A stretch of 64,000 nt of DNA from Allium sativum (Eukaryota; Streptophyta; Magnoliopsida; Asparagales; Amaryllidaceae): positions 205,171,231-205,235,230 of the forward strand of contig CM060912.1 of the NCBI GenBank assembly GCA_030737875.1, written 5' to 3'. Below, one piece after another: positions 1 through 12,450 of the stretch (position 1 is the first letter of the stretch; each line of letters opens with the position of its first letter). A model generated the notes under the pieces. The model saw only the letters and a list, made by a program, of their open reading frames with translations. It was not told the origin of the DNA and searched no databases. Both the position numbers and the translations under genes were made by a program.

Positions 1-356
1 TAACGACAATGGAGAGTAAATTCACTGGCTCTGTCTAGTTTTATAATTTCTTAAACATATTTTAGAACAGATAAATAATGATTGAATGTGGCGTCATGGT
101 TGTTTTGATGAATTGCTGATAAATTGATTGAAATAATATATATCGTTATATATAAAAAACGTTGGTTGAATATTGATTCTATTTATTATAATATCACATG
201 TTGACATGAAATTTATGTTATTTGTATTGACATCTGTGGATGCAGGGAAATAGGTTGGAGGGATCCAACCGGATTCCTCAACAATTGTATTGTTTTTTTT
301 CATATATGGAATTATACGATGTGGAAAATAATCTATGTTTATTATTGTGTGTTTTG

Positions 357-364
357 GGATGTTG
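357..364. repeat. 8-bp target duplication of hAT MITE (left copy)
   Basis: GGATGTTG directly precedes the MITE and recurs at 1051-1058 directly after it. Confidence 0.88.
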
Positions 365-1050
365 TAGGGCTGCACAAAGTATGGGTTGGGTCGGGGTAGA
401 CCAAAAACTTCATTTAACCCGCATAGTTATGGGTTTAAGGTAGTTCAACCCGTATCCGACCCTATATAAGGTTGGATATGGGTTGAGTCAAAGTATGGGT
501 TGGGTCGGGTTTATTAGGGTTGGGTTAGATTGCTTGATATAATAAAAAATTGAGAACATAAGGGAATTTTTAAAATAATATTAAAATATTCAGCATAATA
601 TATTATATTTTAGCTAGCATAATGAATTTAAAATAACCAATTCATTATAAGACATATTTATTAAAATTTCTTTGTAAAACATATCATATGAAATTAATTT
701 ACTACATAGTAGAACAAGTGTCTTATTTTTTAATACAGAAAAATGTTCTTCAAAATATATTTGTCAAATTCTATCTAGTTTGGACTGATATGAAATATGT
801 TTTTTGGTATATCTACTGTAGAATACATAAACATTATTCTAGAATTATACTATTCTAATTTTAAGTGGGCTGATATTAAATTAGCTTTATAATATAAAGT
901 TGAACAAAATATCAAACCCGACCCATTTAGTATGGGTTACAAGCTGTAACCTATATCCGACTCGAACTAGGATGAGTTAGGTTGGGTTTATATGGGTTGG
1001 GTCTGGTTGGTGGGTTGGGTCGGATTGAATATGGGTTGTGTGCAGCCCTA
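365..1050. mobile_element. hAT-like MITE, 686 bp
   Basis: The element begins TAGGGCTGCACA and ends TGTGCAGCCCTA, a perfect 12-bp terminal inverted repeat. It is flanked by identical 8-bp direct repeats GGATGTTG at 357-364 and 1051-1058, the target duplication size of hAT elements. The interior has no ORF. It is G-rich near both ends on the + strand (repeated GGGTTGGGT and GGGTCGGGT) and AT-rich in the middle. It must have been moved by a hAT transposase from elsewhere. The homologous LTR at about 43340-43400 has the uninterrupted site. Confidence 0.88.
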
Positions 1051-3030
1051 GGATGTTGAATAACATTGACCCTGAAATATCTGGTGTTTAAAAGATCGTA
1101 AAAATATAAATGGGATAATTATTATTAAATATTTAAAATATAAGAATGAATTTAGGAAGGAGGATTGGGGAAATCGTTTCAAACAGGAAACGATGAAATT
1201 ATTTTGATGTTCAAAATGTAAACAGAAGTGAAATAAATCCATAAGGATTTGTAATTAATATTCGACGATGTCGAATGTTATTAATATAATTTATTTTTAG
1301 AAATTATATATTATATGTTCCAGAACTTGACAAGATAGTTAGTATCTGGTTTGAAAGCAATAATTTAAAATTGAATATGTACTAGAGATTAGATTATAAG
1401 CTTGGTATATAATTGATAAGAAGTTTACGTGTAATTGGAGTTTATGAAGTGGAATATGAATATGTATTCATTAAATTACTCGATAAATAGGAATTGAACC
1501 TCTAATGGTATATTTAAATATAAATCCAGATTTGATTCGATAAATTAAGTCCAGTTTCCGTAAAGGAATAATATTCGTATTTTAAAGTGAATAACGATTT
1601 AAAAGAATACGTTTTGTAGATATGATTGGTTATAAAAGGAACTGATAAATATTTGAATTGATAAATTCTAAAATGAATTTAGAAATCGAGTTGACCTGAA
1701 ATGGTAAATTATCTCATAGTTTGGAACGTTAATTGAATTGGAATTATTCGAAGGAGAGTTAGATGTTAAATTTAGGAAAGTAATTCTACTTTCCATTTTT
1801 AAATGAAGATTATTTATTTAGTAAATTATGTATTATTTATTTATTCAAAGTAACGAATCAAAATTATATTTTAAAGTTAAATATTTTGGAAATAGGGATT
1901 ATAATGCTATCGTTATAATCAATATTTTGCGTAAAAGAAGTGGTTTTGTAAACAGAACCCGAGTGGCACGTAAGATATGATTTGATAGGAAATTAAGAAA
2001 TGGAGTTAAGGAAATTAGAAACTAACTGGAGATTAGTCAGGTTGAATGGCTTTCTGAGTATTGATCTGATGTTGGTTTAGGCCTTAGCGGTTGATACTTA
2101 GGGAGTTGTTCTCGGGGCTAATGGATATAAAAGAGTAATGATACATGAGTAAGAAATGGAGTCGTTTTTCTAATATTAATAAGAAATATTTTCTAGAATA
2201 TATAAAATAAATAGTTTAAAATAGATGGAAATGTTTTCCGAGAATCGTGAGAGGCTAAACGAGTTGGAGAAATTTTCGGGTAAAGATATTGAAGGGGAAT
2301 TGGGAAACAAATAAATTAATAACAAATAAATTTAAAAAGGACTCAATATTGGTTGATGGTTGATTGGTAGAATTTCCATTTGGAAATAAGATCGTTGTAT
2401 GTATGGATGTATTCCTTTGATAGTTAATAACTGACTATCAAAGTTTTTGACCATTTTCCGTTGTCAATACGGAGAGACCGGGATCAGATTTATTATATAA
2501 CAACCATTCCGTATAGGCATTAGCATTGCGAATCAAATACAATGAACATAATTGAAAATGGAGTAAATGCATGGGCTGTTCTGGCAATCCTATGTAGAAA
2601 TTGCCAGTGATGGATTTACAGAATAGTGCCTTCGGTTTGTCCAGTCCCATACAACTTGTATGGACAAATGTATGACAGAGTATACCTAATAGATCGAGTA
2701 AGTTGATCTCTTCAAACATACTTACGTTGGTGGCGGAGGAATTCCTTTCTCTTAGCTTTATACTGTGGTATTTTTTAGGAAAATCAATTTTTATTGGGCG
2801 GGTCTGACGATGTGCCATTCAAAGTGAATGGTGGTTAGATGTTCCAAAAGGTACGTTATGACCTCAAGCCTCATTAACAGGGAAATGACAAAAATCGGAT
2901 AGGAAGCATGGCTAAGTGGGTTGCTCTCAGTTAGGGTATATTGTCACCATCTAGAGAATATTCATTTTTGTTCTTCTTTCGCTTATGTATCTCCCGGGAA
3001 CGGTTATGTTGGTATACCAACCATAAGGTG

Positions 3031-3033
<3 letters not shown>

Positions 3034-3063
<30 letters not shown>
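3034..3063. repeat. (AT)n microsatellite
   Basis: About 15 uninterrupted AT dinucleotides inside LTR copy C1. The matching place in the other family C copy (around 46020) has no such run, so it arose in this copy. Confidence 0.9.
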
Positions 3064-3066
<3 letters not shown>

Positions 3067-3890
3067 GAACACTCAAGCGAAATGAATGGAAAATCATGTG
3101 TGGCCGAGTTATAAGATGTTCTTGTTGAACTCCAGTGCATCCCCTCTTGAGTTAATTGATTGGAAGGTATTTTCATACATTGTCATAGTTGGAAATCCAT
3201 TCCCCAGTAAGAGCCCATGGTTTTGATTGTATACTATACATGCAGATCGTGAGATGCAAGCGTTCTACTAGATTGTTATTTACTTGAGTTAGACATTATT
3301 ATAATATCAGAAAAGTTTTGATTTTAAGAAATGTATTGGGTTATCGTAAGATAAAAACCATCCGTGTTTATGTGCAAATCGGTCTAACGATTATCTTTTC
3401 TTTTGAAAGAGATTTTTAAAAGTTAACAAATGGTTGGAGTTTACTCACACCAATCCATTAACTGAACCAGAGTTTATTTTGTTCACTTTTACCCTAAAAA
3501 GTTGGTCGCCCAAATTTGTACAGGAAGTCAAGAGTCGGGATTTTACAGATACTTGGAGAGCTCGGAGATGGAGGCTTCAACATTACATAGAGTTATTTCT
3601 GCTGTGATGTTATGAGTTGTACTCTGAAATGGTATGCATTTATTTCAAAAGTTATGTTGTATAATATATTTTATTTGTTCCGCTGTGTGATTCGTGTTTA
3701 CTCTGATTCTATTTTATTGTGTTCTTCTTCTTCTTCTTCTTCTTCTCTAACTTCCTTCCTTTCTTTTTCTCACCCTCTAACTTCATTCTATTAATGATCT
3801 AGTATTTCCGAAACTTGCATAGTTGACATGGTGTTTGTGTCGATTTTCGGGGTCGAAAATCCTTGGGTCATTAATCTTAGGCATCCAAAT

Positions 3891-4291
3891 CGGTCCATAT
3901 TAATTGTTTACCTAATGGACATTTATTTGAATGTTTTCTTTACCATGATAGATAATTCATCCGACTAACTTTCATTTATTGTTTACTGAATGAGGAGGTT
4001 TCAATCCTTTCCATTCCCCAGATTCTATACCTATCCCATGCTTAGAAGTCTCTAAATTAACAAGGAGACTGCTATATTTCTATGGGTTCTTCAGGGCCTC
4101 TAGATTATTTCTAGAATTTAATGCCAAACCTTTCCTAAAAAAACCCGCAGATGCTCTATTCAAAAGATATGCATACTTTAAAAATGTGTGTATATATATA
4201 CTTATATATAGTAAAACTTTTGAAAATCCTTTTTCAAAATAACAAGTATGCCTCTCATACGTATATACTTTCCCATAATTGGCTAACATGT
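3891..4291. other. Unassigned spacer
   Basis: About 400 bases with no gene. It lies between the end of LTR copy C1 and a primer-site-like motif. It could be residual interior of a minus-strand retroelement, because it sits where the interior would be, but no retroviral protein similarity is visible in it. Confidence 0.4.
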
Positions 4292-5850
4292 GCTATGATA
4301 CCAAATTTAACAACCCGCCCGGAATGGGCCTAAATTTCGACCTAGAAAAGACCCATTGAAACTTAGATCTATTCTAAACGGCTCGTTGGTTCTTGTAAGG
4401 AATTACATTTGCATAGATAATATATCTATACACTTCGAATGGAAACCTTACACGGTAGAAAGAGAAAATATAATAATGTAATAAGACGTACCACTTTATT
4501 TAAAAATCATAAAATTCCAACACAACAGTCAAGATTACATTTGTTGCATAGGTACATTAATAGATTTAGTCTCAAAAGCTTCCATAAGATGTACAATAGT
4601 AATAATTAATAAAAGCGTGACATCTTCGTCTTCAGCCTCTATCCTTATTTCGTTCATGGATTCTACCCCATCTACTGACCTGTTTGATATGTTAAGGAGA
4701 GGGGTCAGAACATAAAGTTTTGTGTGACTTAAATATGGTGTTTACTTAAAGTCCACAACCTATATTTTAGCAGGTTACATACGTCAAGGTATGTCTATGC
4801 AACACACAACATTCACACAAACACCAAGTGTCTGGCTAATGAGGTAGATTTCCAAGTCAGACGCTTATCAGTGATTTTAGGGTAAATACCCAATGAGTGG
4901 GCATTCTCGGTCCCTTATGACCATGTTATAGGTGGATTCTTATGATCTCTTATAACCCTTAGGAGGAACCTATCCCCTTAAAACCCTGTCCTAATACGTC
5001 AACGTTCTTAACTTTATACTCTCAATTGTAATAAGAGAAGTAGTATTGCAAACATTACTACTTAGCTGACATTACGATAGAACACCTATGTCGCGTAAGA
5101 CTTCCCTTAGATAGTTGGTAAGCATGCAGTGGCCACATATCATTTATATATCAATCATGTCCCTAGTTGGGCCCTTACAAGCTTCTAGAAGAAGTGGACA
5201 TCCCTGTAAACTACCCTACTCCGTTACCGCTTATGCCTAACCACTTTTAGAGAAGGAGGACCTAAAGACTTCCTTCAAATCTAATAAGGGTGTGTTCCAT
5301 GACTATGGTTTCTCCCCATGGAATAAACCTTCGGAGGGATCATAGACCTAGCCACTTAACACCCTGATTGGACAAGAAGAGATCAGCCATTTAAGAACTT
5401 CTCAAGATGCAGTAAACCTGCCTATTTTTACACACAATAGACTTATATATATAGTTATATATACACACATACTGGACCTCTCTCATTAAACCGTATACCT
5501 GTAGATGCTGGATATGTCAGCGGTTCCGGACAGGCTTCTACTTCAAGTGGGTTTAACCTCGTGTCATAGTGTACTAAGTTTGAATGGCCCATGGCACCCA
5601 GACCTCTGACATTAGTTGGGCTTACTTGTGGTTTCTGGATTTGTCGGTCGGTTCCGGGTGGGCTTATACCACAAATGGCAGCTAACCTCGTGTATGTGTG
5701 TCACTATTAATACATGTAAAGCCATTCTACATACACACTCACGCAAGCAATCAATATATATGTGGGGACATTTCAAGTTCGAATTCTATCATAATCGCAT
5801 TTATTACTTTAATATTACGTTAATTACGTTGACTACACTATATATATAAT
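4292..5850 (-). mobile_element. Decayed Gypsy LTR fragment, minus orientation
   Basis: At 4292-4303 the sequence GCTATGATACCA is one base off the complement of the initiator-Met primer site. It is followed after two bases by TTTAACAACCC, one base off an LTR start. The same arrangement occurs at 18225-18241 and 32457-32473. Further in, two blocks (about 5475-5575 and 5600-5695) carry a CGGTTCCGG core and an ACCTCGTGT ending, like repeats in the Gypsy-1 LTR at 11283-11365 and 11405-11505. The other LTR end is not visible, so the right limit is a guess. No coding sequence. Confidence 0.55.
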
Positions 5851-6846
5851 ATAATAATTATAACGTATAAATAATGCTTAATGTTCGTGTGAACGAGAGA
5901 ACGTTCTAACGAGACAAAAGTTGTCAACTTGTCTAAATTAAGGTATACAAGTTTGTTTTTCACATTTTGACTGCTACAATTTAGGCATGATGGCGTAATA
6001 ATAGCAAATAGCAGTGAATGGAAAATATACATACATACAATTTTCAACTTGCATCCTAGGCTTATTGGAATTATCTTAATAATGGATCAAGAATAGATTA
6101 TAACACGCATATATAATATATACATGTATGTTTATATGTTCCACTTTATCTAATTCACCCCCTTTTGGTGTTATGCACATAAAATCGTTTACATTTGATA
6201 TATTTCATGTGTGAATATGTTTGGATTCAAAATAGAATCCAAATCTAATCAAATCATGGAATAACCAAATTTAAACCATTTTAGGTTACAATCAAATGTT
6301 TACACAAGGATGGATTACACAAAGTAGAAACAATATCAACACCCCTTTCATCCTCAATCCAATATTAAAATCAAATATCCTCAAACCCAAATAACATGAC
6401 AATTCTTACGCAAACATAAAATAGAGTATTTGGGGGTTTTTGTATTGATGTTATTGATTCCCAAATCCTCTTAAGGATAGCTACCAACATGTTAATCTAT
6501 TAAAAATAATAGAGTATGCCTAAGAACACAATATTCGACTCACAGATCTAAAAGGAAGAACAACATAATTTCGGTTGTAGATTCAGATCTGTGTTAAATC
6601 TTCACGATAAACGTGCTTCAATCCTCGTAATATATATGTAAGAAACATCTTCTAGAATTATATATATATATATATATACACATAACTAAATTCCAGAATT
6701 CATACTAAAATCTATATGAATTTAGATTAGAGAGAAGATAAGAATAAAGGTTAGAGGAATACAAGAGAATTTCCTAACCTTTTCTGGAATTTAGCAATGG
6801 CGGAAGGATGGCAGGGAGGTATAGATAAGGTAGTGGCTAGGGTTTT
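5851..6846. other. Left flank of CACTA element, no clear gene
   Basis: AT-rich, with a TA run at 6659-6677. Just before the transposon, 6797 starts a short reading frame in good plant start context (AGCAATGGCG). It would be only about 26 codons long once the transposon is removed. On the minus strand the same place reads AAAACCCTAG, a telo-box-like motif common in plant 5' leaders. Neither is enough to call a gene. Confidence 0.35.
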
Positions 6847-6882
6847 CACTACTACAAAAGTGGGCATATTCAACACTAATTT
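6847..6882 (+). repeat. CACTA left terminal inverted repeat
   Basis: Starts CACTACTACAAAAGTGGGCA and pairs with the inverted 35720-35755. It is preceded by TTT at 6844-6846. Confidence 0.93.
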
Positions 6883-6884
6883 GT

Positions 6885-7040
6885 GTGTGTTGCATGAAAA
6901 GTGTGGCGAAAGCTATGCTATCTTTGATCTTCTGCGACAACATTCATTTGTTGTTGCATTAGATACGAATGCAGTGTTGTGGTTGGAATTCTTGTGTTGC
7001 GACGTCCAACACCAGTTCAAATATTGTTGCTTTACATAAA
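6885..7040 (+). repeat. CACTA left subterminal repeat region
   Basis: Several copies of a TGTTGCAT-type motif occur here (near 6888, 6951 and 6995), one in the extended form TGTTGCATTAGA that recurs near the right end at 27375-27460. In the CACTA family such subterminal motifs bind the TNPA-type accessory protein. That role is inferred for this element. Confidence 0.6.
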
Positions 7041-7122
7041 TACATGTCAGGTCAGCGATCCGCGTTATCAGTTTAAACAAATAAATAACCGTAGATGTTT
7101 GATTAATCCAACGGTTCAAACG

Positions 7123-7706
7123 TATCCCTGCTTTAGTTTAGTGAAAATTTGGTGTGATCTTTTCCCCATTCATGAAATACTTCCCCCCAAAACAAATTTC
7201 TCCTATACTCCTCCTTCTATCCGTTTCTCTCTCCACGAATCCGTCCACGAAGACCTCCGATTTCCATTCTACCACTGTTACAAACTATAAATCTCTGATT
7301 GCTCCTATTTTACAAACTTTACACCTCCGATTTGGATCATTTAGGAAAATTACAGGTAGCTAGGACTTCATCATTTCAGTTTTATTTTAATGATTTCATC
7401 TCTAATTTATTTTGGTCTACGTTCAAAGTCTCTAGGTGATTTGGGTATACCGATTGCCTTAAATTAGGGTTTTATATACTTGAAGTGTTGTATTTATATG
7501 TTTGCATGTGTTGAAATTGTGCAAGTTCTGTATTTTTATGTTTTCCAAACCATTGATGTATTGGTAAATAATGCTTATTTCGACAGGTGGAAAAAAATTT
7601 AGAAGACAAAAGAAATCCAATTTAAATGTTTAAATATCTATTTCTGTTTGTAGTTAAATAATTCCTATTTATCTTCTTCATCGTATGACTATGAAGATAC
7701 CGTGGC
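7123..7706 (+). promoter_or_regulatory. Probable leader with intron, upstream of GRF-like gene
   Basis: A pyrimidine-rich stretch (7160-7260) resembles a plant 5' UTR. A splice donor (ACAG then GTAGCT, about 7353) and an acceptor (TTCGACAG, ending about 7587) would remove roughly 235 bases before the ATG at 7707. Inferred from sequence signals only. Confidence 0.4.
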
Positions 7707-8222
7707 ATGGGTGATCTACGACTGTCAAACCCATCATCACCAGAAACTCCTATTGATTTTTATATAGATATGCAAGAAAGGCACTATGATGATTTGCTTG
7801 AGTATGAACGAGAGCAAGAAGAACTACGAAGACAGTGGCGAGAAGAAGAACGACGTGAAGAACGGGCGATGCGATGGCATAGTCGTGCTACCATGCATCG
7901 TCAGCATCAAAGCAACCAAGTGGTTAACGAACAGCAAGTTGACTCATCAATCATAATGTATGATTGTGGGTATGCCGCTGTAGAAGATGTTACTTCGATT
8001 GGATTAAACATTGGTCATCATTATTTTAGATGTCGTGTTTATCCCACAGGGTATACATTTTGGCAGTGGATTGACCAATAGTTTCCAAGTCGAACTGCTA
8101 GATATGCAAATGAATTACAACATCACCTTACAACGCTGCAAAATCGAGTTGTTGGTTTTCGAACTGACATTAATAGACTTAACGACCAGCTTCAAGGGCT
8201 AAACATTAGAAGACAAAATTAA
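7707..8222 (+). pseudogene. GRF-type zinc-finger-like small protein in CACTA, one premature stop
   Basis: The frame opens at 7707 and stays open to TAA at 8220-8222 (171 codons) except for a single TAG at 8079-8081. Residues 30-70 are highly charged (Glu/Arg-rich) and probably helical. Residues 94-124 resemble a GRF zinc finger: a Cys-Gly pair, a Thr-Ser, an aromatic-X-Cys and a final FWQWID matching the usual F-x-W-x-D. At least one expected zinc ligand near the end is missing. After the stop, the residues are leucine-rich and coil-like, as follows the GRF finger in many plant proteins. GRF fingers bind single-stranded nucleic acid in some DNA repair proteins; the role here is unknown. It could be a captured host gene or a regular CACTA accessory gene. 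Confidence 0.55.
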
Positions 8223-8546
8223 ATTATTGCATCGTTCTTTGTATTAGGTACAACTATATCGTCTTTGTATCACCTGTATAGTCTTTGTATCTGTACTGTT
8301 TTGTTTTGGTGCAGTCTTATAATGTTATGAATTTGTGTTCAGTATCCTTATTTGCTTGTTTTATGTATTCTCCTGATAACTCAGTTCCAAAAGTTAGTGA
8401 TAATTCATTCACACTGATTATGTATATTTGTAAATTGTTAATTTTTTTTGTTTTTTTTCTAATTTAGCTAAACCTTACAGGGTCTTGTTTTTGTCTTGAA
8501 ACTATTAGTGGTATCAAATTTGGTCTTACTAGGTTGTGGTTAGATT

Positions 8547-10020
8547 ATGGCAATGGATAGTGAGTATTACATATTGATAGGACTTCCGAGATCGAGTACA
8601 GAATATGTAAGAGGGGTAACAGCTTTTCTAAGAAATGCATTTCCCATTTATAAAGTAGGTAATGAGATGAAGTGCCCCTGCAAAAATGTATAGAACGTAA
8701 TTGGTATTGTGAAAATGTCATATACGATCATCTTATTTTTAATGGCCCTTCTCCATTACATACCGGGTGGGTTTGTGAAGTTTCATAGACAAAATTAATA
8801 GGTGTTGATGACCATATGGATTGTGCAACGGAGATGGATTTTGAGGATAATTTATATGTGATGTTCAAATGTGCGGGTTACAAATTTGGTCAAAATCCCA
8901 GGGACTTTGTAGTAGAACCAAATCCAGAGGCCGGGAAATTTTATTGGCACGTTAATGAAGGAAAAAAACCGTTATATCCTGACTACACTAAATTTTCTCG
9001 ACTAGGATTCTTGATCAGGCTTTACCACTTAAAGTGTGTTTATGGAATTAACGAGTATGCGTTTGGGGAATTACTAAAGCTTATAAAAGAAGCCTTTCCT
9101 GATGCCCAGCTGCCTTTGTCTTCCTATGCTGTAAAGAATGTCATTATGGATTTAGGTCTTGATTACTATAAAATACATGCCTGCCCAAACCATTGCATGT
9201 TATATTAGGTAGAGAATAATGATAAAGAGGCTTGTGACATTTGTGGTTTTTTGGGGTGGGCTGTAAAAGAAAAAGAAGACATCGTTGATAATAATAATCC
9301 ACCAAAGTCATTTCTGAAAGTGCCGACAAATGTTATGAGGTACTTTCCTCTAAGACCAAGGTTACAAAGGATGTTTATGTGCAAAGAATTTTCCAAACTT
9401 ATGAGATGGCACCAAGTGGAACGAAAAGAAGATGGAAAACTAAGACATCCGGCTGATGGTGTGGCATGGAAGATGATGGATGCTCGCTATCCTGATTTTT
9501 CATCAGAAAATCATAATGTTATATTGGGTCTAGCATCTGATGGATTTAATCCATATCGTTCAATTAATTCACGTTACAGTACACGGCCACTTGTGTTGGT
9601 AAACTACAATCTTCCTCCTTGGTTATGTATAAAACAAGAGAATTAGATTCTTTCAACATTAATATTTGGTCCAGATTCTCTAAAGAACAATATTGACGTA
9701 TATATGCAGCCTTTAATTGCGGAATTAAAAGCGTTATCAAATGTTGGCGTTGAAACATATGATTCCTTAACTGATGGGAATTTTAATTTACGTGCAAGCA
9801 TCTTATGGACCATTAGTTATTTTCCAGGATATGCCATGTTGTCAGGTTGGAGCACGAAGGGGAAACTAGCGTGTCCAGTATGCCATTATGAAACTTCTTC
9901 AAATTATTTGAAGCATAGCAAAAAAAAAAAGTGTTATACACACCATAGAAAGTTTCTTGATCCGACACATAAGTGGAGGATGGATAAGAGGAGATTTAAT
10001 GGTGAAATTGAAATGGGGAA
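8547..10020 (+). pseudogene. TNP2-type CACTA transposase, 5' part
   Basis: Encodes the N-terminal half of a Transposase_21 (TNP2) protein, the enzyme that cuts and joins CACTA ends. 8547-8790 holds a transposase-associated domain (CPC motif, then WYCENV and HTGWVCEV) broken by a frameshift near 8690. From 8816 one frame runs through ACPNHC, a C-X2-C knuckle, ASDGFNP (first acidic residue), LPPWLC, the FP-Y segment and LACPVC. Two in-frame TAG codons interrupt it, one after CMLY (9206-9208) and one after KQEN (9644-9646). The conserved acidic residue usually seen in the NDFPAY motif is Tyr here (SYFPGY). The frame is cut at 10020 by Gypsy-1 and resumes after 21415. Not functional. Confidence 0.88.
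10016..10020. repeat. Target duplication GGGAA of Gypsy-1 (left copy)
   Basis: GGGAA directly precedes the left LTR and recurs at 21411-21415 after the right LTR. Removing one copy together with the element restores the transposase reading frame across the site. Confidence 0.95.
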
Positions 10021-12079
10021 TGTAACACCCCACACCCGCTAAGGTCACTCACTAAGGGAATGCCTTAACTTCGGTGGAGCATTTTAAGTGAATATAGAAC
10101 AGAAAAATTACAACAAGACAGATATAAATAATACTTGAAAATCTAAAACATCTTTTCATTGCAGCAGAAGGTAAACATGTTTAGTTACAACACCATAAAA
10201 GAGTCAAGTACTAAATATCCATCCCGATAAAAACATAAGTACATAATCCCACTACATAACTAATAGCCATAATAGAAAAGATAAGTTGGGCTTTACATCA
10301 CGGTCCAAGCTCCAAAAGACAGATAAATAAATCTGATCAAAGCCCACTAGTGCTAGGCCCAACCTAAGCACCTGAGGGGGAAAAAGATAAAAACAACGGG
10401 GTCAGACATAAGCCTGAGTGAGCCCTATAACTTTAACAATACAATCATTAAAGTAATTAGGGTATGATATAAACTTGGTACGGTGATGACAGGGGATAAA
10501 TGACTACACTAAGCAGCCAACTAGACATAGGATGAACTAAGATATCGGTAAAGACGCATCTACCCACCCAAGGGTAATTACTAACTGCACCACACCAGTC
10601 ATTCCTACTTAAAGGTTGATCCCACCGAAGGACTTAGAAAATTTACCCAGTAGTTTCGTGTACCCCTAGCTGATTACATAGGTGCCGTCTGCCCCTATCT
10701 CCACTAGGTGTACCCACTACTCCCCAAGCGATCGGCTCCCTACCGTAGATACCCGTGCTGGCCCCACAGTGGGGTGTATCACTCCCCAAAGTGGCAACCC
10801 GATGCAATCAACGGTGCATGGCTTATACCTACACGATGCAACAACGTCTTACCTACCAGCCCGGGTCCACACACGCATATGAAACCCGTTAGACTTGCGT
10901 TGCCACCGCTAACCCGTTTTGGCCTCTTATAGTCAAGCCCAGTACGCGTGTCCCGTCCTCGACATGGGTCAAGCCCAATAAGATACATATGAGTTACTGG
11001 TTGAAATGGGCCCCCATAAGCTACCCACCTAAGCTTGTCCCTTTTTCTAGTGCATCCCACTTAACTCTTTAATCATGTTTAATTACATGTTTCCACTTGG
11101 TTAAGTATTCTAATCGTATTTTCTATTGCCACCCAAGGCAACCCACTAGATTTCCACATGCCACCCAAGGCACTTACTTGATTTCCACATGCCACCCAAG
11201 GCACCCACTTAACCCCTCATGCCCCACTACATGCTTATCTGGTTAAGTGTTTCTTAACTGATTAAGAACGTAACCGTTGTAAAGACCTCTCACATTAGAC
11301 TATCTTTTATGGCAGCTGGATTTGCCGGTCGGGTCCGGGCAGCCTTACGCCATAACCGAGTCTAACCTCGTGTCTTTACACTTGTCACGTATTTAGTTTA
11401 TGCCTAAGACCTCTCACATTGGGCCAATCATTTGTAGCCGCTGGATTTGTCGGTCGGTTCCGGGCAGTCTTATGCTACAAAAGAGTCCAACCTCGTGTCT
11501 TAGTCGATTAATTACACCTAATTAATCACCCCCATATTTCGAATTAATTTTCCCTAATTAATTCCAATTTTAATGATGTACATAATTGACTCAATTATGT
11601 CCATCCACTTATGGTATGCAACATCATACCAATTTCATCACAATTTTGTTAACATGAATATTAACCCCATCGTTCCCCACGTAATTCGCTAACATGACAT
11701 ATTTAAAAGGGAAGGTTCATCACAAATACAATGGGTTCAACTCGCATAACATTAGCGTCAACATGGGTTTTAAAGGTGTCAATCATGCATATAGCATCAA
11801 ACCCAACTAGCATAAATAATCAACCCAAACTTGCAAGAATCACATATGTCATAAAGAGGGTAACTTGCATAAGCTACTTATGTCATATTAAGGGGTAAAC
11901 TTGCATATGTATGTATGACATACAAAGGGGTTAACTTGCATATGTATGCATATCATACTAAGGTGTAAACTTGCACATGTTACTTGCATATAATCAAATG
12001 CCAAACTTGCATAACATGTCATATATGAACTTGCATATAATCAAACATCAAACTTGCATAACATGGTGTCATAATGGAT

Positions 12080-12450
12080 CAATGTTTATCATAGCGATTT
12101 GCATAACTAGCATCATGAACACATAGCCTAAAACTTGCATAACTTGCATAACATCATGATCACATAGCATATGACTTGCATAACTTGCATAACATCATGA
12201 TCACATAGCATGTGACTTGCATAACTTGCATAACATCATGATCACATAGCATATGACTTGCATAACTTGCATAACATCGTGATCACATAACATGTGACTT
12301 GCATAACTTGCATAACATCATGATCACATAGCATATGACTTGCATAACTTGCATAACATCATGAACACATAGCATACAACTTGCATAACATCATGAACAC
12401 ATAGCATATAACTTGCATAACATCATGAACACATAGCATATGATAACATA
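12080..12450. repeat. 41-bp tandem array in Gypsy-1 LTR
   Basis: About eight units with a core ACTTGCATAACTTGCATAAC followed by ATCATGATCACATAGCAT. The partner LTR has the same array at 20310-20690 with small differences in unit length and number. Confidence 0.85.

Larger units (their letters stand above)
1..3890 (+). mobile_element. LTR copy, family C (C1), 5' part outside window
   Basis: No coding content. The segment aligns by eye, with many substitutions and indels, to 43040-46765, which is the right part of a solo LTR with a clear target duplication. Shared landmarks are the block near 250 versus 43253 (GGATTCCTCAACA), a regulatory-looking stretch near 2440-2560 versus 45460-45560, a CTT-rich run near 3722 versus 46619, and an ending that reads GGGTCATTA here and GGGTCGTTACG there. 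The copy carries a hAT-like MITE (365-1050) that the other copy lacks, and a TA microsatellite. Orientation is taken from the related element B. Short ORFs inside it are not conserved between copies. The right edge is approximate because the terminal CA cannot be seen. Confidence 0.7.

Noticed and set aside
365..1050. GGGTTGGGT runs as interstitial telomere repeats
   Set aside because: The units are not TTTAGGG, and the block is bounded by hAT-type inverted repeats and an 8-bp duplication.
10682..11060. Short open frames repeated at 18899-19289
   Set aside because: The duplication is only the LTR pair of Gypsy-1; the frames overlap on both strands and show no domain.
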